From the IMG/VR virus record IMGVR_UViG_3300017757_000069, positions 1 through 31,130 of that record: 31,130 bases of DNA. One strand, 5' to 3'. Positions 5,921-14,322 of the stretch are shown here, piece by piece. The position numbers and the translations under genes were made by a program. The DNA comes from a virus. How positions within the stretch are numbered: position 1 is the stretch's first letter; each line of letters begins with the position of its first letter. A model generated the notes under the pieces. The model had not been told where the DNA came from. It made no database searches and was given only the letters and a program-made list of their open reading frames with translations.

Positions 5921-8343
5921 TAATCATTACCCCAACGGTTGTTATAGATGTCAACATCAGCAACAAGTGGGAATTTGAAACCCTCTACTTGTTCCTCCAT
6001 CTTTAGTTTTATTTCATCAATCAAATGTACTTCACTTTCATGAATCTCAAATACAATAGCATCATGCACTGTAAATAAGAATCTTGATTTATAAGGTAAG
6101 AGAAATTTATGTACTCTTATCAGAGCTAATTGAGTTAAATCTGAGGCTGTACCTTGAATTAAAGCATTTAAGCCCTGTCTTTGAGCTTCAGCTTTTTTCT
6201 CATCAAGGGGGCTTTCTACTTGCGGTAATCTTCTTACCCTACCAAAGCAGCTTTTGATTTTACCAAATTTCAATATATTCCTGCGTGTGTTTGCAATGAA
6301 GCGATTGATTCCAAAGTAATTAGAAAAGAATTTCTCTCTAAACTTTTTAGCTTCAATAAGAGTAATTACTTCTTTCTCTGCTGCTACCCTTTCGTTAATA
6401 CTTGAATGTGCTTTTTGTGGTGTAGCACCATATAAGTAACCAAAGTTTACAAGCTTTGCTGTTTTACGTTCTTCTTTAGTTATTTCTTTTGGATCTTTCA
6501 TAAATATAAAAGAAGCTGTAGCAAGGTGAATATCTTGTTCATTGACATATTGTTCAGTCATTAATTTATCTTTTGAATAAAAAGCCATAACTCTTAATTC
6601 AGCTTGAGAATAATCAATCTCAACAAACTTGTAACCTTTTTCAGGTATAAACATACCTTTAATTCTTGGATCTCTTGGAATATTCTGTATATTAGGACCT
6701 TTAGAAGATACCCTACCCGTAACTGTACCGTGTAAAAGAAAAGACGGGTGTATCCTGTCGTTAGAATCAACTTTAGCAAGCATAGGTTTTAAGTATGTAG
6801 TATTCATTTTCTTCAAACCCCTAAATTCCAGTATCATAGGAATAATAGGAGCCTTTGAACCGAGCTTTTTAATTAACATTTTTAAAGCAAGTTCTGAAGT
6901 ACTTGGCTTTTTTGTAGCTGTTTCTAATAAAACGGGGTATTTCATCTTTTCAAACAATATTTCATTTAATTGTTTTGTAGAACCAATGTTAAACTCTTGA
7001 CCCGCTAGCTCAAAGATTTGCTTTTCAATTTCATCAATCTTTACTTCATTTTCAGCATAGATATTCTCTATATAAGGTACATCAATTTTTACCCCTAACA
7101 ATTCACCTGCCGTATATACCTTTGAAAGAGGCATGTAAAAGTTATAGAATAGTTTTTTGAGTTTACCTTTTAAATCGGGTACAAGTTTTTTAGCTAATCT
7201 ATAAGTGGTTTCACAATCCATAGCACAATAAGGGCCTAATACTTCAACAGGTACATTACCAAAACTCTCTTCATCAAAAGCTTTGATTGATAAAGCTTCC
7301 CTTAAGTATTGGTCATAATTCTTCATTTCAGGGAAATAAAAACCTGCCAATGTTTTTAAACCATGTGGACGGTTTTCATCAAGTATATAATGTAGTAACA
7401 TTGTATCAACAGCAAAGTTTCTAACTTTTATTTCCCATTGGTGTTCAATAAACTTTACATCAAACTTACCATTATGAGCCATTTTTTTAACCGAATTGGT
7501 CATGATTCTTCTTAGGGAATCAATTACGTCTTCTTGATGTTCACCCCAGTAGGGCTCTTTACTAACTGATTTATGCAAAGGTACATAGTACGCTTGACCA
7601 ACTCGATTACAGAATCCTATACCCATAATTACATTATCAAAAAATCTTAAGCCATCTGTTTCGATATCAAAAGAAAAAGCTTTTCTTGAATTCATGTCAT
7701 CTTCAAGGGCTTCCATTTCAGTTGGATCTTCAATAATTATATAATCCCCTTGTGGCTTTTTAATATCAACATTGCCTTCTATAAAACTTTTAAGCAAATT
7801 CAAATCTTGTTTAAACTCAACCTTAAAATTGGGAGAGCGTAAAATATAAGCAGGGTGGAAGATTGGTAATACTTTACCGTAAACCGTTTCACACATAACC
7901 CCTCTAACAGCTGTAATACCACCCTTTACTTTTAATCGGGTACAAGCAGTAGCCCCTAAAGCTACAATAAATCTTGGCTTAATATGTTGAACGATAGCAT
8001 CAAAGTTATCACCACAATGTCTTATTTCAGTTGACGTTGGTTTTCTATCAATAACTTTACCATAAGCATTCATACCCTCTGGTCTACAAGCAACTACATT
8101 TGCAATAGCAAAATTAGTAATTCCAATTTCTTGTAAAGTTTTTTGTAGAAGCTTTCCAGCCCGTCCTTGAAATGCTAAACCCGTTTCTTGTTCAGTTTTA
8201 CCAGGGGCTTCCCCGATAAATAAAACATCTGGTTGGTTTAGATTACCCCAGTAATTATGAGGATGATAGCTTTTTTCGTTGTATAGCTGACATTCACCAC
8301 AATTACTAAGTGGTAGGTTTATCTCTTTTGTAGTCTTTCTCAA
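5920..8343 (-). CDS. polA: Fused uracil-DNA glycosylase (family 4-like) and A-family DNA polymerase
   Basis: 807 residues. N-terminal ~185: CGEC (C15, C18), GEAPGKTEQETG (44-55) with FQGRAGKLL, VACRP (C86), RHC (C110) and FHPAYILR (162-169). This is the layout of 4Fe-4S family-4 uracil-DNA glycosylases with all four cluster cysteines. Then a DEDD 3'-5' exonuclease (FDIETDG at 225-231; HNGKFDVKF; YCAMDCETTYRL). The polymerase palm follows: motif A IDYSQAELR near 576, motif B RKTAKLVNFGYLYGA and motif C TVHD (759-761). No 5'-3' exonuclease domain. The start is TTG with AAAGGG 8 bases upstream, overlapping the Hc1-like gene by 38 bases. It is the phage replicase; the glycosylase module may survey template uracil. 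Confidence 0.95.
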   Translation of the reverse strand: MRKTTKEINLPLSNCGECQLYNEKSYHPHNYWGNLNQPDVLFIGEAPGKTEQETGLAFQGRAGKLLQKTLQEIGITNFAIANVVACRPEGMNAYGKVIDRKPTSTEIRHCGDNFDAIVQHIKPRFIVALGATACTRLKVKGGITAVRGVMCETVYGKVLPIFHPAYILRSPNFKVEFKQDLNLLKSFIEGNVDIKKPQGDYIIIEDPTEMEALEDDMNSRKAFSFDIETDGLRFFDNVIMGIGFCNRVGQAYYVPLHKSVSKEPYWGEHQEDVIDSLRRIMTNSVKKMAHNGKFDVKFIEHQWEIKVRNFAVDTMLLHYILDENRPHGLKTLAGFYFPEMKNYDQYLREALSIKAFDEESFGNVPVEVLGPYCAMDCETTYRLAKKLVPDLKGKLKKLFYNFYMPLSKVYTAGELLGVKIDVPYIENIYAENEVKIDEIEKQIFELAGQEFNIGSTKQLNEILFEKMKYPVLLETATKKPSTSELALKMLIKKLGSKAPIIPMILEFRGLKKMNTTYLKPMLAKVDSNDRIHPSFLLHGTVTGRVSSKGPNIQNIPRDPRIKGMFIPEKGYKFVEIDYSQAELRVMAFYSKDKLMTEQYVNEQDIHLATASFIFMKDPKEITKEERKTAKLVNFGYLYGATPQKAHSSINERVAAEKEVITLIEAKKFREKFFSNYFGINRFIANTRRNILKFGKIKSCFGRVRRLPQVESPLDEKKAEAQRQGLNALIQGTASDLTQLALIRVHKFLLPYKSRFLFTVHDAIVFEIHESEVHLIDEIKLKMEEQVEGFKFPLVADVDIYNNRWGND

Positions 8344-8587
8344 ATTCTGTCCCTTTAAATAAGTCTCTTTCTTTATATAACCTTTGTATATCCATTCGGA
8401 TAGATTGAGCTTTGTTCATTAAGAGTTTCAAATTCCTTCTTACTCTTACGCCAGCCCTTTTGCTACCCCTTTTATAAAATTTAAGCAAATCCTTTTGATT
8501 ACTTTGAAGATCTTGCTCTATATTGTCTAGCTCGGCTCTTGATTTTTCAATCAAGTCAAACATGTCTTTTAATTGATTATTCATCAT
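8306..8587 (-). CDS. Histone-H1-like Hc1-family protein, copy 2
   Basis: 93 residues. A helical start (MFDLIEKSRAELDNIEQDLQ) leads into KFYKRGSKRAGVRVRRNLKL, a close match to the Hc1 'K.GnK.Ag.RVRk' motif also present at 4495-4680. Then comes a basic helix and a charged tail (RDLFKGTEFEKDYKRDKPTT). ATG in a coupled junction with CGGAG upstream. It overlaps the polymerase gene, so the two proteins are probably made together. Inferred role: binding or bundling DNA near the replication fork. Confidence 0.7.
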   Translation of the reverse strand: MMNNQLKDMFDLIEKSRAELDNIEQDLQSNQKDLLKFYKRGSKRAGVRVRRNLKLLMNKAQSIRMDIQRLYKERDLFKGTEFEKDYKRDKPTT

Positions 8588-9383
8588 AATACTCCGAACT
8601 ATCTAATATAGAATAGCTAATACCTTCAGTAGCCTGTTGCCAAGTTACTCCAACTGATTTATTGTAAATCTCGGAATCGGGTTCGCTTTCCCTAGTTAAA
8701 GCTAGGGCTTTTAAAGATTTAGGAAAAAGTTTCTTTATTTTGGGATGTGGATGGTCGCTGTAAAATGCGGGTATTATTTCGTCCGGTGTCATTAGGTTTT
8801 TTTGTGGTTCGCGGTCTAATATAGTGTTTACTGCTGTTTTGTCTAGTATATAAGATTGAAGGTTATAAGAAAAATAGGGTCTAGTATATTTTTTTGTAAC
8901 CCATTCTTCTGAATCTTTAACTTCATCATAATTATCATAACCTGTATATTTTTTAGGTCTAAGAGGAATCCTGCCCAAATAAAAGATATTAGACTTATCA
9001 AGTTGGTTGAATTCCATAAACTCCATAATTTCTTTACGTAAATCATCTTCCCAATAGACATCATCTTCTAGTATTAAAGCATATTCATATTCCGATTTAG
9101 CAAAAGCTTCCCAACACATATAATGTCCAATACCACAAGCAATTTCCCCTGTTTTAATGGGGTTATGGTATATTCTATTTTTATTCTTAGCATCTACCCA
9201 TTTATCAAATACTTTGTAGCCTTGTGAATCTAAATAGTTTTTTGTTATATAATCTTTATGGATGGCGGGCATGAAGGTAGAATGAGGTAGTAAGCCCGCG
9301 TCATCCAACAAATCAGTTAATCGTTGCTTTCTAACTTTTTCTGAATGTAGACTAACTATGTATATATGTAATTTATTAATCAT
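8577..9383 (-). CDS. Glycosyltransferase family 25 protein
   Basis: 268 residues from ATG 9383, which overlaps the dCMP deaminase stop by 8 bases. Seen: IYIVSLHSEKVRKQRL at the start, GEIACGIGHYMCWE, then YALILEDDVYW with the acidic motif. Known: this order (IYVINL..R..R, GE.GC..SH...W, .LEDD) is the signature of GT25, LPS/galactosyl-type transferases. Phage copies are often suspected of altering virion or host-surface glycans, and in this window DNA glycosylation is also conceivable. It lies between dCMP deaminase and polymerase genes, an odd place for an envelope enzyme. Family confident; acceptor unknown. Confidence 0.82.
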   Translation of the reverse strand: MINKLHIYIVSLHSEKVRKQRLTDLLDDAGLLPHSTFMPAIHKDYITKNYLDSQGYKVFDKWVDAKNKNRIYHNPIKTGEIACGIGHYMCWEAFAKSEYEYALILEDDVYWEDDLRKEIMEFMEFNQLDKSNIFYLGRIPLRPKKYTGYDNYDEVKDSEEWVTKKYTRPYFSYNLQSYILDKTAVNTILDREPQKNLMTPDEIIPAFYSDHPHPKIKKLFPKSLKALALTRESEPDSEIYNKSVGVTWQQATEGISYSILDSSEYYDE

Positions 9384-9801
9384 CAGTACAATGTAAAGGT
9401 ACGCCAATCTCTTTTCTTAGTGCATAATATTCACCAATCATATTACCATACCTTTCCTTATAAAATATTAATGTAACACCTGCAGCTGTTAAAACTTTGT
9501 AACAGTGGATACAAGGTTCATGAGTTACATAAGCAGTAAGTTTATCATATCTTCTTTCCAAATTCAATACAGCTGCTACTTCAGCATGAATTGTTCTAAT
9601 ACAATGGTGGTCAACCACAATGCATCTATCATCCTCACAATGTGGCTGGCCAGGGTTACTACTGTTATAACCCGTAGCTTTAATTCGATTGTTCTTGTCG
9701 ACAATTACGCAACCAACTTTAGCACGGGGGCAAGTACCCCTGGCAGCAGCCAGTTCTGCTATTCCCATAAAATACTTTTCTCTTTTGAGTCTCTTAATCA
9801 T
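9376..9801 (-). CDS. Deoxycytidylate (dCMP) deaminase
   Basis: 141 residues. Seen: the zinc site HAE (H72, E74) and PCIHC (C97, C100), plus the family start FMGIAELAAARGTCPRAKVG and GYNSSNPGQPHCEDD, matching ComEB/T4-CD-type dCMP deaminases. Reaction: dCMP to dUMP with ammonia release, supplying dUMP and lowering dCMP. In this phage it competes with or balances the TS-family enzymes that look dCMP-specific. ATG 9801 is preceded by an in-frame GTG one codon earlier. The T4-type allosteric extras are not obvious at this length. Confidence 0.92.
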   Translation of the reverse strand: MIKRLKREKYFMGIAELAAARGTCPRAKVGCVIVDKNNRIKATGYNSSNPGQPHCEDDRCIVVDHHCIRTIHAEVAAVLNLERRYDKLTAYVTHEPCIHCYKVLTAAGVTLIFYKERYGNMIGEYYALRKEIGVPLHCTDD

Positions 9802-10129
9802 CACAAGTTTTACAAGCTGAAGCGTTCATTGCTTGAGTATCATCTTGCATACTACCCGCAAACCTTTTGTTTTCACTTGATTCATAGTCTATATCGGGAG
9901 AGGGTGTAGCAACTTTACCTGTTTCAACATCAACTCCTGCATCATCAACGGTTCGGGTATCTCTATCCAAAAATAATTCAGCACAACCATTTAAGGTTTT
10001 TAAAAGTTCCTCGCCCTCTTTCTTTTCTCGGGGGCTAATCATTGGATCACTTAATCCAACTTCAATCAATGTTTTTAATGTTGATACTTCTTTAATTGTA
10101 TCAAAGCGTAGAGCTATAACTTTTGCCAT
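9794..10129 (-). CDS. Hypothetical protein with disordered C-terminus
   Basis: 111 residues. The first ~65 look folded and helical (TIKEVSTLKTLIEVGLSDPM, EKKEGEELLKTLNGCAELFL). The rest is acidic, Ser/Thr-rich and low complexity, ending NASACKTCDD with a lone CxxC. ATG overlaps the primase end by 29 bases and its stop overlaps the deaminase start, so it is part of the coupled operon. No family recognised; a small replication accessory is possible. Confidence 0.7.
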   Translation of the reverse strand: MAKVIALRFDTIKEVSTLKTLIEVGLSDPMISPREKKEGEELLKTLNGCAELFLDRDTRTVDDAGVDVETGKVATPSPDIDYESSENKRFAGSMQDDTQAMNASACKTCDD

Positions 10130-11753
10130 TTCTTACCTTCAACTTCATTTTATTTATGTTTTTTACCATTTTCTCTACATCTTCCAGATATTTTACATCT
10201 TCAGTTTCTTTGTAGAGTTTCTTATTTTTAGTTACTTCTTTCTTCATAAAATCAAGATTCATCTTAATAATCAAATCTTTAGCGTATTGTTCTTTATCTT
10301 TAATTCTATCAAGTATTGTTAATCTAGTCGCAAATTGATCATTTCTTGCTAGATCTTGAGCTAATCCGTCTGGTTTATTATTGATTACTTCAAGTACGTT
10401 TGCTCCTAATCTTTTCTTTAAAAAGCCATTTATTGGAACATCTAAATCATCAACTGCATATAATAGCATTAGCTCATCTTCTAATTTTAATTGAGTATTA
10501 TCAATTTTTATATCTTCTGTAAAAGGGGCTTTCTTATATTGAGTAAGCCAATGTTCTAAATGCTTTTCATCATAGCCACTTAATTCACTTAATCTCCTTA
10601 AGTCTTGGCTTAGTTTTAACTTATTACGATGGCCGGATATTCTTTTTAATGTAGACTCTAAACCTTTTTGTTCATGGCAAAATTCAACAAAGCTATAGCC
10701 ATATTTATTATTTAACTTATCCCAATTAAATCGGTGTTTATATCTAGCTAGATCATCGGGGTCTTTACCCTCAACATGGATAATATGCGAATCAATATTC
10801 CTTTCAATTAAAAATTCCCCTACCCGTATAGTAGCGTCAATCCCCGCCTTATCACCATCACTCATAATGGTAGCCTTTTTAACATATTTCTTAAACATGT
10901 TTGCTTGGTCAGGTCCGAAATAACTACCCGAAACTGCAACAGCATTTTGGATACCACGTTGATGTAGTTGTAATACATCAAATTGCCCCTCAGTAATTAC
11001 AATCTCTCTTTGCCTTCTTATCTCTTGAACATTTTGAGCCCAACCATATAATAGCTTTGATTTTTTAAACCAGTCCGTATCTCTTGAATTTAGATATTTA
11101 GGAATTTTATCAGATACACCTAATGTACGACCTGTAAAACCAATAAGCTTTTTCTGGAAAAAGATAGGAAAGATAATTCTGTTTTTAAAGAAGTCCCTAT
11201 AATGACCAGCATCTGTTTTAATAATTAGATTAGCTTTCTCTAATAACTCATTGTCTAAATGCTGATTAGCAAGCCAAGTCCAATTATTTGGTGAATACCC
11301 TAACTGAAACAATTTTGCCGTCTCTTGCGTGATTCTACGGTCTCTTAAAGCCATTCTAGCATTCTCGCTAATTGAATCTTTTTGAAATAGAGTATTAGAA
11401 TAAAGACTTAAAGCAAATTCATTAATCTCAAATACATTACTAAACTCTTTAGCCCTTGCTTTTGGAGCCAAATGGGGTTTACCTATTTTTTCAGCTAATT
11501 GAGCTAAAGCTAATGGATAAGGAATGTCATCATATTTTGATATAAAACTAGCAGCATTACCTGTAGCCCCACACCCCGCACCAAAACATTTAAAAATACC
11601 TATCTTTGGTGATACCACCATTGAAGGGTCACTATCATGATGGAATGGGCATTTAGCTCTATAGTTTTCACCAATAGGTTGTAAGGGTAAATACTCTTTT
11701 ATAACCTCTTCTATTTGAATGTGGCTAAATAGTTCTGTACTTTCTCTGTGCAT
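10101..11753 (-). CDS. dnaG: DnaG-type DNA primase
   Basis: 550 residues from ATG 11753 (a TTG two codons earlier is possible). Seen: zinc-ribbon ligands CPFH (C35, H38) and CFGAGC (C56, C61), with the Dx(S/P)S-type HHDSDPSMVV. Then the DnaG core with the basic KYLNSRDT segment and the TOPRIM motifs TEGQFDVLQL (E255) and SDGDKAG (D299, D301). A helical C-terminal ~200 residues should bind DnaB. Role: RNA primers for lagging-strand synthesis. It pairs with the phage DnaB at 23043-24371. Length and motif order are normal for bacterial-type primase. Confidence 0.94.
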   Translation of the reverse strand: MHRESTELFSHIQIEEVIKEYLPLQPIGENYRAKCPFHHDSDPSMVVSPKIGIFKCFGAGCGATGNAASFISKYDDIPYPLALAQLAEKIGKPHLAPKARAKEFSNVFEINEFALSLYSNTLFQKDSISENARMALRDRRITQETAKLFQLGYSPNNWTWLANQHLDNELLEKANLIIKTDAGHYRDFFKNRIIFPIFFQKKLIGFTGRTLGVSDKIPKYLNSRDTDWFKKSKLLYGWAQNVQEIRRQREIVITEGQFDVLQLHQRGIQNAVAVSGSYFGPDQANMFKKYVKKATIMSDGDKAGIDATIRVGEFLIERNIDSHIIHVEGKDPDDLARYKHRFNWDKLNNKYGYSFVEFCHEQKGLESTLKRISGHRNKLKLSQDLRRLSELSGYDEKHLEHWLTQYKKAPFTEDIKIDNTQLKLEDELMLLYAVDDLDVPINGFLKKRLGANVLEVINNKPDGLAQDLARNDQFATRLTILDRIKDKEQYAKDLIIKMNLDFMKKEVTKNKKLYKETEDVKYLEDVEKMVKNINKMKLKVRNGKSYSSTL

Positions 11754-12717
11754 CTTCAATATTTCTTTTTAAGTAATGAGATATAGCCATAGTACAATGA
11801 GGCACAATAGACTTACCTACTTGATCTAATTGACCGGTTTCCCTACCATAAAACTTAAAGTGGTCAGGAAAACCCATAATTCTAGCATTCTCTCTTACGG
11901 TTAAAACTCTGCTTTCATAGGGGTGGACAAACCGTGAACAATGGGAAGCAACAGTACCAGCATGTTTTTCTGGATCTAGCCTCAAGTTATTTTGAGTTCC
12001 ATAGTATGACTCTCCTATCTTCAATTTAGCGAAACCTTGTATTCGCTTCAGGGAGTGATTTGGTCTTTTATGATTGGGTACTCCATCCCTAACTGTTAAT
12101 ACATCTTTTAATCTGTCCCCGCGATTATAACGATTGTGGAGGAGTATATAATCTGTTCTTAGTAATTCTTCAAAATCAAACTTGGGTTCAAATAATCTAC
12201 TGCCTATAATAAAAGCCCTTTTCCTACTCTGGGGTACACCAAACTCTTTTGCATTGAGTATAACTGTTTGGATCTTGTAATAAGGTAAGCTTAATACAGG
12301 GAGGCCAGCACCTTTAAACATTAATGAATTGTCTTCAAACCAAAAAGTTTTTAAGACATTGGGCACATTCTCTAGAATAAAGGTGCTTGGCTTTAATTCG
12401 TTTACTGCAATTAAAAATTTAACATAATCAAATTCCAAAGGGTCTAATTCATGTAATCTTCCTCTGTCTTTTCTTTTCATTCCAAGATTACTAAATTGCT
12501 TACAATCGGGGGAGCCCATTAATAAATTGATTGGTTTACCTTTCCACTCATTATACATATCTAAATAAGTATAACTAGAAGCATTAGGAAAATTATGTTT
12601 AAATGTTTCCTCATTATAAAAAGATCGGGGCTCAACGTTAAACCCAATATCATAGCCAGCCCATTTTGCCCCTAATAAAGAACCGCCAATACCGCCGAAT
12701 ACCCCTGAAGCAATCAT
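11725..12717 (-). CDS. DNA cytosine-C5 methyltransferase family protein with altered motif IV
   Basis: 330 residues from ATG 12717, whose ATGA overlaps the upstream TS-A stop; a GTG at 12726 is an alternative. Seen: motif I FGGIGGSLLGAKWAG, motif IV GSPDCKQFS (C72), motif VI LENVPN, motif VIII PQSRKRAFIIG and motif X GKSIVPHCTMAISHYL. The family normally has PPCQ at the catalytic cysteine; here it reads P-D-C-K. The target-recognition region is short. No restriction enzyme lies nearby, so it acts as an orphan enzyme, perhaps protecting phage DNA or starting a cytosine modification. Family confident; chemistry (plain methylation or another C5 transfer) open. Confidence 0.88.
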   Translation of the reverse strand: MIASGVFGGIGGSLLGAKWAGYDIGFNVEPRSFYNEETFKHNFPNASSYTYLDMYNEWKGKPINLLMGSPDCKQFSNLGMKRKDRGRLHELDPLEFDYVKFLIAVNELKPSTFILENVPNVLKTFWFEDNSLMFKGAGLPVLSLPYYKIQTVILNAKEFGVPQSRKRAFIIGSRLFEPKFDFEELLRTDYILLHNRYNRGDRLKDVLTVRDGVPNHKRPNHSLKRIQGFAKLKIGESYYGTQNNLRLDPEKHAGTVASHCSRFVHPYESRVLTVRENARIMGFPDHFKFYGRETGQLDQVGKSIVPHCTMAISHYLKRNIEDAQRKYRTI

Positions 12718-13499
12718 TTCTGCCACTTCTTAGGTGTATTGTGTTTCATTGCTTTTTCTTCAGGGCCGAGTAATCCATTTTTTAATGTAAATCTTTCAAA
12801 AGACCAAGCATGTAAAGAGCCAATCCACATATTGAGATTACCCATCTGTAGATCCATATCTAACTTGTCTTTAACCCATTGAGCTAATCTAATTGTCATA
12901 TAAATATCATTTTTAAAATGTCTACGTATATCACAACTACGAATATGGTAAGTACAATCAATCTTATCATTACGTATTAAGAAATGATAACCTAATGTAC
13001 AAGGTACCCTTTCACCAATATCAACTTGGTCTTCAGGATACCAGACCGACAAGTAAGCCTGGCGTGTTAAAGGGTCAGCTTTCATGCGGTCTATTAAATG
13101 ATTTAAATCTCCGTAGTTGTATCTAATACCTTTGAGATCTCGAGGGGGCCAATATCTTTCCATATAAGAATGGCTAAATTGTTTATCACCTTCACGAAAA
13201 CGTTCATTGTCTTTACCGTGGTCATAATAAGGCCAATTATAATATTGATTACCAGGGTTCAAAGGTTCACCCGATACACGTTCTTGAAAATGGTCTTCAG
13301 CCCAAGGCTGGTCGGCATTACATTGACTTTGTAATATAGTTTCATTAAATGGCATTTTCATTTGATAGTACCGTTGAGTAACCTCAATCATTGGGTGTTC
13401 AACTTCAACGGATTGCCACTTAAGTGGTTTAACCTCTTCACCATTTTTGTATAAATCTAATGCTGCTTTTTCTATAGCTTCATTTACTGTTAGTACCAT
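12714..13499 (-). CDS. Thymidylate-synthase-family enzyme A, dCMP-type (putative hydroxymethylase)
   Basis: 261 residues. Seen: catalytic RVPCTLGYHF (C167), RSCD (187-190) and D198, then GSLHAW (H230). Spacing from Cys to Arg (20) and Cys to D198 (31) equals E. coli thymidylate synthase C146-R166-N177. Known: the Asn at that position selects dUMP; Asp is found in T4 dCMP hydroxymethylase, and Asn-to-Asp change shifts TS toward dCMP. So a 5-substituted dCMP product is inferred. Tyr of the TS H-x-Y pair is Trp here. ATGA overlap couples it to the C5-methyltransferase. AAGGAAAG precedes the ATG. One of three TS paralogues in the window. Confidence 0.82.
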   Translation of the reverse strand: MVLTVNEAIEKAALDLYKNGEEVKPLKWQSVEVEHPMIEVTQRYYQMKMPFNETILQSQCNADQPWAEDHFQERVSGEPLNPGNQYYNWPYYDHGKDNERFREGDKQFSHSYMERYWPPRDLKGIRYNYGDLNHLIDRMKADPLTRQAYLSVWYPEDQVDIGERVPCTLGYHFLIRNDKIDCTYHIRSCDIRRHFKNDIYMTIRLAQWVKDKLDMDLQMGNLNMWIGSLHAWSFERFTLKNGLLGPEEKAMKHNTPKKWQK

Positions 13500-13534
13500 C
13501 TAATATTCGCTTTCCTTATAATAAGTTGATATTA

Positions 13535-13551
13535 TTAACAAAATATGTTAA
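13535..13551. promoter_or_regulatory. Inverted repeat, possible operator upstream of TS-A
   Basis: In the 78-base gap 13500-13577, a perfect 6+6 inverted repeat TTAACA-AAATA-TGTTAA lies 36 bases upstream of the TS-A start. It is one of the few real gaps in the leftward block, so it may mark a promoter/operator for the TS-A, methyltransferase and primase group. No strong -35/-10 pair could be fixed. Candidate binders are the RHH (18687-18953) or HTH (26968-27366) proteins; this is inference. Confidence 0.35.
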
Positions 13552-13577
13552 GTATGTTTTTCTTGTAACGGAGCCGC

Positions 13578-13970
13578 TTAACCGGAAAAAGCCTTTTTCT
13601 TACCACCATCATATATATAAGCATGACCTTCTTGGATCATTATCTGATTAAGGCTAAAGGGTCCGCCTTCGGCAGTACCTTCATAATTCTTAATAAATAC
13701 TTCACCCAACAGTCTACCGTATTTACCAAGTCCGTGGCTTTGAACTAAGAACTTACTCTCATTTGATTCCAATAATTCTTTATTACGGGCCTTTGCGTAT
13801 AAGCCCTTAGCTTTTTCAGCTTTATCCCTAGTTCTTGATTCCCAAGTATCAATGCCCATATACCTAATTCTCTTTTTTACCCATATATCAAACCCTACAT
13901 CAATTAAAGCATCAATGGTATCACCATCAACAACTCTAAGTAGTTTTGCTTCATAAAAATACTTATTCAT
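13578..13970 (-). CDS. Staphylococcal-nuclease-like thermonuclease
   Basis: 130 residues. Seen: VVDGDTIDALIDVGFDIW (D15, D17), KRIRYMGIDTWE (R34/R36, D41, E44) and KYGRLLGEVFI (R86), then HAYIYDGG, the SNase active-site order for Ca2+-dependent DNA/RNA hydrolysis. No signal peptide, so it acts inside the cell, perhaps in host DNA breakdown or nucleotide salvage feeding the dNTP enzymes around it. Strong AAAGGAG before the ATG, which overlaps the MazG-like stop by 8 bases. Family confident; physiological role inferred. Confidence 0.9.
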   Translation of the reverse strand: MNKYFYEAKLLRVVDGDTIDALIDVGFDIWVKKRIRYMGIDTWESRTRDKAEKAKGLYAKARNKELLESNESKFLVQSHGLGKYGRLLGEVFIKNYEGTAEGGPFSLNQIMIQEGHAYIYDGGKKKAFSG

Positions 13971-14322
13971 TTTCTTCTCCTTTTGCAGTTATATCATAAT
14001 TAACGTGATCATTTTCATCGCCTGGATCCTGTGGTGATACAAATCTCATTGCGTTTTGTTCATCGTTAGCAACCCCTAAAATAGCATAGCCTGCAATATC
14101 TCTCCAAGGGCTTTCACCGAAAGCACCTTTCTCATTAGCAATCCTAAATAATTTATCTATCACTCTTATAATGGTTAAAAAATCAGTATAGCTACGAGGG
14201 TCAACCCCGCTAGGGTAAAGTATTTCTAGTACTTTTCCTGCCTGACCAAAAGAGTCGCCATAAGCGGCATTCTTTTCTTTAACTAATTTACCTATTTCAT
14301 TTCCTATTTTTTGATAATCCAT
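13963..14322 (-). CDS. MazG-like/all-alpha NTP pyrophosphatase-like protein
   Basis: 119 residues from ATG 14322 (TAATG junction, AGGA upstream); an ATG at 14334 adds four residues. Seen: KLVKEKNAAYGDSF, RVIDKLFRIANEK and ESPWRDIAGYAILG. Known: KN.xYGDS plus R..DK..R and the ...WRDxAGYA.L helix is typical of small phage proteins annotated as MazG-like or DUF1599-like all-alpha pyrophosphatases with acidic Mg-binding helices. It may hydrolyse (d)NTPs to NMPs, which suits a phage that replaces a normal nucleotide by a modified one. Substrate unknown. Confidence 0.68.
   Translation of the reverse strand: MDYQKIGNEIGKLVKEKNAAYGDSFGQAGKVLEILYPSGVDPRSYTDFLTIIRVIDKLFRIANEKGAFGESPWRDIAGYAILGVANDEQNAMRFVSPQDPGDENDHVNYDITAKGEENE

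Noticed and set aside
9505-9909. 134-codon rightward open frame
   Set aside because: Antisense to the dCMP deaminase, whose zinc motifs are intact; no ribosome binding site.
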